This document shows, in pieces, positions 1-5,010 of a DNA stretch of 5,010 bases; position 1 is the stretch's first letter; the number at the start of each line of letters is the position of its first letter. The position numbers and the translations under genes were made by a program. The notes beneath the pieces are model-generated. The model did no database searches, had not been told where the DNA came from, and was given only the letters and a program-made list of their open reading frames with translations. The DNA lies in assembly GCA_003972845.1 (NCBI GenBank), contig QOAV01000204.1, positions 1 to 5,010 of the forward strand, given 5' to 3'. Source of the DNA: Gammaproteobacteria bacterium. GTDB taxonomy: Bacteria > Pseudomonadota > Gammaproteobacteria > QOAV01.

Positions 1-288
1 GGCTCGGCGCATCAGCTGGAGCTGCGGCATCTGAGCAAGCTGGCGGATGTGCGTGAGGGCGATGTGCTGGTGACTTCCGGACTTGGCGGGCGTTATCCCG
101 CGGGCTTTCCGGTGGCCCGGATCGTCAGGATCAAGGACACCGGTGAGGCGTTTCTGAGCATACTGGCGCGGCCCATGGCGGATCTCAATCGAAGCAAGGA
201 AGTGCTGCTTATCTGGCCGGGCGGAGTGGAAAAAACACCCGTGCCGTCTGCGCCCGGCGTATCGGAGCTGACCGGAGACATGCAGTGA
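1..288 (+). CDS. mreC: MreC, rod-shape-determining protein, C-terminal part (5' end outside window)
   Basis: The frame is open from the first base to the TGA at 286-288 and gives the last 95 residues of MreC, a bitopic inner-membrane protein whose periplasmic beta-domain binds PBP2 and activates the elongasome. The visible part is the second beta-barrel half of that domain. It contains the family signature GDVLVTSGLGGRYPAGFPV, followed by VARIVRI and the late RPMADLNRSKEVLLIW segment, which matches the usual end of the conserved domain. A short Pro/Val-rich tail of about 20 residues follows and is probably disordered. The N-terminal membrane helix and coiled coil lie upstream, outside the window. 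The stop overlaps the mreD start, so the two are translationally coupled. The GTG at 49 is an internal codon and not a real start, because the frame and the family similarity continue upstream of it. The identification is secure. Confidence 0.93.
   Translation, partial: GSAHQLELRHLSKLADVREGDVLVTSGLGGRYPAGFPVARIVRIKDTGEAFLSILARPMADLNRSKEVLLIWPGGVEKTPVPSAPGVSELTGDMQ
274..277 (+). promoter_or_regulatory. Shine-Dalgarno site for mreD
   Basis: GGAG inside the end of mreC lies 7 nt before the GTG at 285. It supports this GTG as the mreD start, together with the 4-bp GTGA overlap with the mreC stop. The nearby ATG at 280 is in another frame. Confidence 0.6.
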
Positions 289-782
289 TCGGCGCTACAA
301 CCCAGCACAAAAAAAGGCCACTACTGAATATACTGGTTTCGTTCTTTCTGGCGTTCAGTGTGGCAATGATACCTTTCCCCCCCTGGGCTGAGGTTTACCG
401 TCCGGATCTGGTCAGCGTCGTGTTGATTTTCTGGTGTGTATATCAGCCTGCCCGGGTAGGTGTCGTTTCCGGTTTCGCCAGCGGCCTGATTCTGGATGTG
501 ATGCTGGGCAGTCCCATGGGACAGCACGCCCTGGCCAAATCGACCATTGCTTATCTGGCTTCCCGATTCCATAAAAGAATCTCCATGTTTCCGCTGATCC
601 AGCAGATGATCGTAGTCGGCGTTCTGGTGTTTCTGGATCAGCTCATTTCGTCCGTGATTCGCGGAATGCTGGACAACTATGCCATTAACTGGAAATATTT
701 CCTCGGCGTGTTTGTGGCCATGTTGTTCTGGCCATGGCTGTTTTATCTGTTTGCCCATTTGCGCAGACGTTCGAACATTTGA
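285..782 (+). CDS. mreD: MreD, rod-shape-determining inner-membrane protein
   Basis: The product has 165 residues, the normal MreD length, and is a polytopic inner-membrane protein of the elongasome that works with MreC to control RodA-PBP2. Hydrophobic segments lie at about residues 13-30, 41-55, 57-75, 104-124 and 137-158, after a basic cytoplasmic start (HKKRP). Family landmarks visible are RPD at 39-41, just before the second helix, and the GLILDVMLGSPMGQHAL stretch with Asp71, Gly75 and Gly79. The C-terminus is basic (HLRRRSNI) and cytoplasmic by the positive-inside rule. The start is a GTG overlapping the mreC TGA in GTGA, with GGAG 7 nt upstream, so translation is probably coupled to mreC. 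It is followed by a 128-bp gap rather than by maf, which follows mreD in enteric bacteria and pseudomonads. Sequence conservation in MreD is low, but the context makes the call firm. Confidence 0.93.
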   Translation: MIGATTQHKKRPLLNILVSFFLAFSVAMIPFPPWAEVYRPDLVSVVLIFWCVYQPARVGVVSGFASGLILDVMLGSPMGQHALAKSTIAYLASRFHKRISMFPLIQQMIVVGVLVFLDQLISSVIRGMLDNYAINWKYFLGVFVAMLFWPWLFYLFAHLRRRSNI

Positions 783-910
783 GCAAGCGCCGCGCATCTG
801 TTGTGCAAGACTGGCTGTCACCGCTTTGCCCGTTTATCGGCTTGCGCTGCTTCAATCAGAACTTACCCGGCGTAAACGGTCAAAAACGATAATTTCTGAA
901 TCTGAACCAC
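783..910. other. Intergenic gap between mreD and mrdA
   Basis: This 128-bp gap is the longest non-coding stretch in the window, and its neighbours are otherwise overlapping or nearly so. I see no gene, strong hairpin or T-run terminator. An in-frame TAA at 890-892 rules out an upstream extension of mrdA beyond 911. A GATAAT hexamer at 888-893 resembles a -10 box, but no good -35 lies at 16-18 bp (the best is TTACCC at 863-868, 19 bp away), so an internal mrdA promoter is only a weak possibility. Confidence 0.5.
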
Positions 911-2824
911 ATGCCCCATGAATCCATAAGAGACGTCGCCAGAGAAAGCCGGGTTTTTCGTAACCGCTTGATCGTTTCGTCGTTTATAGTCGGATTTCTG
1001 TTTCTGACGTTGCTGGCGCGACTGGTGTTTCTGCAGGTGATGGATCACCGTCATTTTTCCACTCTGTCAGAGCGCAACCGTATTACTGTGGTTCCCATTC
1101 CTCCCGCCAGAGGTCTGGTCTATGACCGCAACGGCGTGCTGCTGGCGCAAAATTTTTCCGTATTCACCCTGGAAATTGTTCCCGATCAGGTGGAAGACAT
1201 GGACGAGCTGTTGCGCGGGCTGAGCTATATCGTGGAGCTGTCCGATTACGACATCAAGCGTTTCAACCAGCGCCGTAACCAGCGTCCCGGATTCGAAAGC
1301 ATTTTGCTGCGCACCCACTTAAGCGATGAAGAAGCAGCAAGGTTCTCGGTCAATCAGCACCGCTTTGCCGGTGCCGAGCTGAAGGCCCGGCTGCAACGCC
1401 ATTATCCGCTGGGCCGACTGACGGCTCACGTAGTGGGCTATGTCGGTCGCATATCTGATCGCGATATCAAGAATATGGACCCGAAAGTCTTCCAGTCGCG
1501 TTATCGCGGATCGGAATACATCGGCAAGACCGGAGTGGAGAAAAGCTATGAAGAGGTATTGCATGGTTTGCCAGGCTATGAACAGGTGGAAACCAATGCT
1601 CATGGCAGAAAACTGCGCGTCATTCAGACCCTAAAGCCCACTCCGGGCAAGAACCTGTATCTGAACATCGATGTGCGTTTGCAGCAAAAAGGAGAGGAGG
1701 CCCTGGGTGAATTCAATGGTGCAGTAGTGGCTATTGATCCGGGCACCGGTGGGGTGCTGGCTCTGGTGAGCAAACCCAGCTATGACCCCAATCCCTTCAT
1801 CAATGGCATTGGTTTCAAGCCTTATGCCGAATTGCGCGATTCGCCCGACCGGCCTCTGGTGAACCGTGCGCTGAACGGGCGCTATCCACCCGGTTCCACG
1901 ATCAAACCGTTCATGGCTCTGGCGGGATTGCAGGAAGGCGTCAATCGTTACGCGACAACCTACTGCCCCGGGTATTTTCGTCTCGGCAACGCTCGCCATA
2001 AATATCGCTGCTGGAAGAGGGCCGGGCACGGAGCGATGAATGCGAGCCGGGCGGTGACCGAGTCCTGCGATGTCTATTTCTATACGCTGGCCCACAAGCT
2101 GGGCATCGATACCATGCACCGGGAAATGACTTCTTTCGGCTTCGGCCAGAAAACCGAAATCGATCTGCCCAGTGAATCCTCCGGCCTGTACCCGTCGCGT
2201 GAATGGAAGCGCAAGGTGCGCAAGCAGGTGTGGTACCCCGGTGAAACAGTGATTTCCGGCATTGGTCAGGGTTTTATTCTGGTGACGCCGCTACAGCTGG
2301 CCAATGCTACCGCGGCTATCGTGCATGACGGCGTGCAATACAAGCCGCGGGTGGTGTTCGCGATACAGGATCCGATTACCGGTGAGGTGGAAAAGCTGAA
2401 ACCCGAAATATTGCGCAAGGCCGAGAACACCAGGCCGGAAGATTACGAATTCGTGCGCGACGCCATGCATAATGTGGTGCATGGCCGTGGTGGCACGGCG
2501 CGGCGCATTGCGGTTGGCGCAAAATATGAAATGGCCGGTAAAACCGGTACGGCCCAGGTGGTGGGCGTTGCCCAGGGCGCCAGATACAGTGAAAAATCTC
2601 TGGCTAAAAAATTCTGGGATCATGGCCTGTTTATTTCATTCGCGCCGTTCGGTGAACCCAAAATAGCGGTTGCCGTGGTCGCCGAGCATGGTCGGCATGG
2701 CGGCAGTGGCGCAGCTCCGGTGGCGAGAGTGGTGATGGATACCTATCTGTTAACGCCGGAAGAATTGCAGGCAGAGGAAGCTAAAAAAGCCGAAAAGGAA
2801 AAGCAGCAGGAAAACATGCAATGA
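911..2824 (+). CDS. mrdA: Penicillin-binding protein 2, elongasome peptidoglycan D,D-transpeptidase
   Basis: A 637-residue class B PBP, close to the 633 of E. coli PBP2, which cross-links peptide stems of new glycan made by its partner RodA. A short cytoplasmic tail and one membrane helix (about 20-42) anchor it in the inner membrane. The dimerisation/pedestal domain starts at PPARGLVYDRNG (64-75) and includes GKTGVEKSYE from 205. The transpeptidase domain has all three active-site motifs: Ser329-Thr-Ile-Lys332 (SxxK, nucleophile Ser329), Ser385-Cys-Asp387 (SxN position) and Lys544-Thr-Gly-Thr547 (KTGT). Cys352, Cys367, His373 and Cys386 form a probable zinc site. The end is Lys/Glu-rich and low in complexity. 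ATG 911 is the first possible start after the in-frame TAA at 890; no clear Shine-Dalgarno sequence precedes it. The stop overlaps the mrdB start in ATGA. FtsI is less likely given the RodA partner and PBP2-like sequence. Confidence 0.97.
   Translation: MPHESIRDVARESRVFRNRLIVSSFIVGFLFLTLLARLVFLQVMDHRHFSTLSERNRITVVPIPPARGLVYDRNGVLLAQNFSVFTLEIVPDQVEDMDELLRGLSYIVELSDYDIKRFNQRRNQRPGFESILLRTHLSDEEAARFSVNQHRFAGAELKARLQRHYPLGRLTAHVVGYVGRISDRDIKNMDPKVFQSRYRGSEYIGKTGVEKSYEEVLHGLPGYEQVETNAHGRKLRVIQTLKPTPGKNLYLNIDVRLQQKGEEALGEFNGAVVAIDPGTGGVLALVSKPSYDPNPFINGIGFKPYAELRDSPDRPLVNRALNGRYPPGSTIKPFMALAGLQEGVNRYATTYCPGYFRLGNARHKYRCWKRAGHGAMNASRAVTESCDVYFYTLAHKLGIDTMHREMTSFGFGQKTEIDLPSESSGLYPSREWKRKVRKQVWYPGETVISGIGQGFILVTPLQLANATAAIVHDGVQYKPRVVFAIQDPITGEVEKLKPEILRKAENTRPEDYEFVRDAMHNVVHGRGGTARRIAVGAKYEMAGKTGTAQVVGVAQGARYSEKSLAKKFWDHGLFISFAPFGEPKIAVAVVAEHGRHGGSGAAPVARVVMDTYLLTPEELQAEEAKKAEKEKQQENMQ
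2808..2812 (+). promoter_or_regulatory. Shine-Dalgarno site for mrdB
   Basis: AGGAA near the end of mrdA lies 8 nt before the ATG at 2821. It supports that start, which overlaps the mrdA stop by 4 bp. The ATG at 2816 is out of frame and too close to the site. Confidence 0.6.
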
Positions 2825-3903
2825 ACAAAAAAACACTGTTGCATCTGGACTATCCGCTGATGTACGCGCTGGTGCTGATGAGCATGCTCAGCCTGGTCAT
2901 TCTGTACAGCGCCGGCGGCGAAAACCTGTCAATACTACTGCGTCAGGCTGCCCGCATGCTGGCGGCTTTTGTGATCATGATCGCAGTGGCGCAGATTCCG
3001 CCGGAGGCGCTGGCGCGGTGGACGCCCTGGATATACGGGGTGGGCGTGATTCTGCTGGTGGTGGTACTGGCTATTGGCGTCATCGGCAAGGGCGCGCAGC
3101 GATGGATCAATCTGGGCCTGTTCCGGTTCCAGCCTGCTGAGGTAATGAAGCTGGGGGTACCCATGATGGCGGCCTGGGTGTTCTCGCGCAAGCCGTTGCC
3201 GCCGTCGCCTGGCCGGTTGATTATCGGCGCTATTACCATCGGCGTACCCACCGCCCTGATCATACTGCAGCCGGATCTGGGCACCGCCATACTGGTGGCT
3301 GCCGCCGGTGTATTCGTTATATTCCTGTCGGGCATATCCTGGCGCATACTGACGGGCCTGGGTATTATCGCCACCGCTCTGGCGCCAGTGGCCTGGCATT
3401 TTATGCACGATTACCAGAAACGGCGCGTATTAACCCTGTTCAACCCCGAAGCAGACCCGCTGGGCTCGGGTTATCACATCATTCAGGCCAAAATAGCGAT
3501 TGGATCAGGCGGCGTTTACGGCAAGGGCTGGACCAACGGCAGCCAGTCGCAGCTGGATTTCATCCCGGAACGTCACACCGATTTCATATTCGCCGTGTTT
3601 GGCGAAGAATTCGGCCTGATCGGCGCCAGTATTCTGTTACTGCTGTACAGTTATATTATCGGCCGCGGGCTGTATATCGCCATTTCCGCTACTGACACCT
3701 ATTCCCGGTTGCTGGCTGGCAGCCTCAGCATTACCTTTTTCTTTTACGTTTTTGTCAACATAGGCATGGTATCCGGCATATTGCCCGTGGTCGGAGTGCC
3801 CCTGCCTTTGGTCAGCTACGGTGGAACTTCGATGGTTACTTTGATGGCCGGGTTTGGTATTCTTATGAGTATTCATTCACGTAGAAGACTTATTTCAAGT
3901 TAA
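2821..3903 (+). CDS. mrdB: RodA, SEDS-family peptidoglycan glycosyltransferase
   Basis: A 360-residue polytopic inner-membrane protein (E. coli RodA has 370) that polymerises lipid II into glycan strands and forms a complex with PBP2. It has about ten hydrophobic segments. SEDS signatures are clear: GKGAQRWINLGLFRFQPAE (89-107) with Glu107 and Lys110, the QPDLGTA motif with Asp152, and PERHTDFIFAVFGEEFGL with Asp254, the position of the essential Asp in characterised RodA proteins. Near the C-terminus VGVPLPLVSYGGTSM is the other diagnostic SEDS motif, followed by a basic cytoplasmic end. RodA is chosen over FtsW because it is coupled directly to mrdA: the ATG overlaps the mrdA TGA in ATGA with AGGAA 8 nt upstream, which should keep enzyme and partner in step. 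The length is normal and no key residue is missing. Confidence 0.97.
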   Translation: MNKKTLLHLDYPLMYALVLMSMLSLVILYSAGGENLSILLRQAARMLAAFVIMIAVAQIPPEALARWTPWIYGVGVILLVVVLAIGVIGKGAQRWINLGLFRFQPAEVMKLGVPMMAAWVFSRKPLPPSPGRLIIGAITIGVPTALIILQPDLGTAILVAAAGVFVIFLSGISWRILTGLGIIATALAPVAWHFMHDYQKRRVLTLFNPEADPLGSGYHIIQAKIAIGSGGVYGKGWTNGSQSQLDFIPERHTDFIFAVFGEEFGLIGASILLLLYSYIIGRGLYIAISATDTYSRLLAGSLSITFFFYVFVNIGMVSGILPVVGVPLPLVSYGGTSMVTLMAGFGILMSIHSRRRLISS

Positions 3904-3908
3904 ACTTT

Positions 3909-3914
3909 AAAGGG
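3909..3914 (+). promoter_or_regulatory. Shine-Dalgarno site for mltB
   Basis: AAAGGG in the 19-bp gap after mrdB lies 8 nt before the ATG at 3923. It fixes that start, which is the one that gives a complete signal peptide. No terminator fits in this gap, so mltB is probably co-transcribed with mrdB. Confidence 0.6.
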
Positions 3915-3922
3915 TGCCGCTG

Positions 3923-5010
3923 ATGATAAGCAGGTTGGCTGTTTTTCTTGTTTCATTGCTGGTTACGTTACCGGTTACGGCCACGCCTCAGGCCGAGATC
4001 CAGAAGCTGCCCTCAAGGCTGGCCAAATCCACCGGCTTGCCACAGTCGGAAATCGCTGGCTGGTTCGACCGTGTCAGTTATCAGAAAAAAATTATCGATG
4101 CCATTACCCGACCCAGCGAAGGGCTGCCCTGGTATCGCTACAAAAAAATATTTCTTAACAAAAGAAGAATTGATGGCGGTGTTGCATTCTGGAAAAAACA
4201 CCGCAAGGACCTGGAGTCAGCAGAAAAGCAGTATGGCGTTCCGGCGGAAATCATCGTCGCCATTATTGGTGTTGAAACCCAGTACGGACACAATAAAGGC
4301 CGCTGGTCTGCGCTGGACTCGCTGGCGACTCTGGCGGTGGGATATCCGCGCCGCTCGAAGTTTTTCTATACCGAGCTGGTGCAGCTGGTGCGGTTGGCGA
4401 AAGAGGAAAAACTCAGTCCGGTACAGCTGAAAAGCTCCTATGCCGGAGCGTTGGGCCTGCCCCAGTTTATGCCCAGCAGCTACCGCGCCTATGCCGTGGA
4501 TTTCAATGCGGACGGTCAGCGCGATCTGCTCAACAGCGAGGCAGATGCCATCGGCAGTGTGGCTAATTATTTTGCCCGTCACGGCTGGAAAAAGAACGCT
4601 CCGGTCGTAGCCAGGGCCAAAATCAAAAGCAAGGCTGGATTGAAGCTGGTGAACAAGAAGTTGAAACCGAGCATGACCCTGGCCCAGCTGGCGCAAAAAG
4701 GCATTAAGCCGCTGGTCAATATGCCACAAACGGAAAAAGCAACCGTGTTGGGCTATGATGAAAAAACGAGGAAGAATTACCAGCTGGGGTTCAAGAATTT
4801 TTACGTGATTACCCGGTACAACACCAGCCGCAATTACGCCATGGCGGCGTGGTTGCTGGCGCAGGAAGTTGCCTACCCGTTGTTCGCTCATGCCGAAGCC
4901 GTAAAAGGGGGCGGTGTCGTAGTAGCGGATGCCGGCGTCCCAGGCGGCCTGGAACACTCCCTGGCAAGCCTCTTCGGTGAGCTTGTGAAACAGATTGCCG
5001 ATGGGGGCGC
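3923..5010 (+). CDS. mltB: MltB-family lytic murein transglycosylase, natural 3' end replaced
   Basis: This enzyme cleaves the MurNAc-GlcNAc bond of peptidoglycan with formation of 1,6-anhydroMurNAc, in the periplasm. Residues 1-20 are a signal peptide (MISR, hydrophobic core, then VTA before a likely cut at Ala20). There is no lipobox, so the product looks soluble rather than an outer-membrane lipoprotein like E. coli MltB. The catalytic Glu is Glu118 in IIGVETQYG. Further family motifs are SYAGALGLPQFMPSSY, the DFNADGQRDLLN loop, AIGSVANYFARHGW and, near the end, FYVITRYNTSRNYAMAAW. Family similarity stops at about Ala317 (base 4873), only a few residues short of the usual end. The frame then stays open to the window edge without a stop, adding 45 codons that are the antisense of an aldo/keto reductase gene. 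The enzyme core is thus intact but the C-terminus is not native. It lies 19 bp after rodA, in the same operon. A stretch near 4140-4200 is A-rich with AGA codons. Confidence 0.9.
   Translation, partial: MISRLAVFLVSLLVTLPVTATPQAEIQKLPSRLAKSTGLPQSEIAGWFDRVSYQKKIIDAITRPSEGLPWYRYKKIFLNKRRIDGGVAFWKKHRKDLESAEKQYGVPAEIIVAIIGVETQYGHNKGRWSALDSLATLAVGYPRRSKFFYTELVQLVRLAKEEKLSPVQLKSSYAGALGLPQFMPSSYRAYAVDFNADGQRDLLNSEADAIGSVANYFARHGWKKNAPVVARAKIKSKAGLKLVNKKLKPSMTLAQLAQKGIKPLVNMPQTEKATVLGYDEKTRKNYQLGFKNFYVITRYNTSRNYAMAAWLLAQEVAYPLFAHAEAVKGGGVVVADAGVPGGLEHSLASLFGELVKQIADGG
4847..4873. other. Junction between mltB and the inverted aldo/keto reductase fragment
   Basis: MltB similarity on the plus strand is credible up to about 4864-4873 (AAWLLAQEVA), and reductase similarity on the minus strand is credible down to about 4847-4859 (GNFLRQQPR). 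The break must lie in or near this interval of about 27 bp, where both readings remain plausible. That may reflect a short shared sequence at the join, or chance. There is no insertion sequence, target duplication or att-like repeat in view. Confidence 0.6.
4847..5010 (-). pseudogene. Aldo/keto reductase, N-terminal fragment only
   Basis: Read leftward from the window edge, the frame gives about 54 residues typical of the start of an NAD(P)H-dependent aldo/keto reductase, closest by eye to the D-threo-aldose/L-fucose dehydrogenase-like group: PIGNLFHKLTEEA, then AAWDAGIRYYDTAPFYGFG, then SEQRVGNFLRQQPR. The Asp at 4918-4916 and the Tyr at 4903-4901 are the first two members of the catalytic tetrad. 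The start codon is probably a dozen or so codons outside the window. After the Arg at 4849-4847, where this group normally continues with a segment ending in TKVGR (the catalytic Lys), the frame runs into antisense mltB and reads RHGVIAAGVVPG with no reductase likeness. The catalytic Lys, His and most of the TIM barrel are absent, so it cannot be functional here. The minus-strand frame stays open to 4217 by chance. The family call is firm; the substrate is unknown. Confidence 0.75.

Noticed and set aside
863..893. Sigma-70 type promoter for mrdA
   Set aside because: The GATAAT at 888-893 is a fair -10 match, but the only -35 candidate (TTACCC) matches at about three of six positions with a 19-bp spacer. 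I did not list it as a feature.
679..921. An 80-residue ORF spanning the mreD end and the gap before mrdA
   Set aside because: Its first part overlaps mreD out of frame, its start lies deep inside mreD, and its end overlaps the mrdA start. It shows no domain or signal, and nothing suggests Maf or RlmH.
2935..3408. Two overlapping minus-strand ORFs of about 150 residues opposite mrdB
   Set aside because: They lie wholly within well-conserved RodA coding sequence on the other strand. They have no ribosome site or recognisable motif and a His/Gln/Arg-rich shadow composition.
3904..3922. Terminator between mrdB and mltB
   Set aside because: The gap is only 19 bp, has no inverted repeat or T-run, and contains the mltB ribosome site.
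3948..4430. A 160-residue plus-strand ORF inside mltB
   Set aside because: It is out of frame with mltB, which has a signal peptide, the catalytic Glu and conserved motifs over the same bases. The ORF's Arg/Ser/Trp-rich translation looks like a shadow frame.
4217..4957. A 246-residue minus-strand gene starting at a GTG and coding for a complete aldo/keto reductase
   Set aside because: The reductase likeness continues upstream of that GTG to the window edge, so it is not the true start. Left of about 4847 the frame is antisense to conserved mltB sequence and lacks the family's catalytic Lys and His segments.

Overview
The window is a stretch of a Gram-negative (proteobacterial) cell-elongation operon, all read left to right: the 3' end of mreC, then mreD, mrdA (penicillin-binding protein 2), mrdB/rodA and an mltB-type lytic transglycosylase. 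Composition is moderately GC-rich. MreC/MreD, a Class B PBP2, RodA and a periplasmic MltB-family enzyme together indicate a rod-shaped diderm. The order mreCD-mrdAB-mltB, with no maf/rng after mreD, is the arrangement I associate with various non-enteric gamma- and beta-proteobacteria. I cannot name the genus from the sequence.

Layout: 1-288 encodes the last 95 residues of MreC. mreD (285-782) starts on a GTG that overlaps the mreC stop. A 128-bp gap (783-910) has no gene. mrdA (911-2824) and mrdB (2821-3903) overlap by ATGA, and mltB begins 19 bp later at 3923. The products act together: MreC and MreD form the membrane scaffold, RodA polymerises glycan strands from lipid II, PBP2 cross-links them, and MltB cuts glycan strands so the wall can be remodelled.

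The unusual part is the right edge. MltB similarity runs to about 4873, where the protein should be within a few residues of its end, but no stop codon follows. From about 4847 to the window end the minus strand encodes the N-terminal part of an aldo/keto reductase, including the catalytic Asp and Tyr. Reading on along the minus strand, the reductase similarity stops where mltB begins, so the rest of the reductase is missing. The two genes are joined tail-to-tail in the middle of each, which points to a rearrangement or deletion, or to a chimeric assembly join.

A second point of interest is a Cys-Cys-His-Cys set in the PBP2 transpeptidase domain, placed as expected for a structural zinc site near the active site. 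I found no RNA genes, insertion sequences, CRISPR arrays or convincing terminators.
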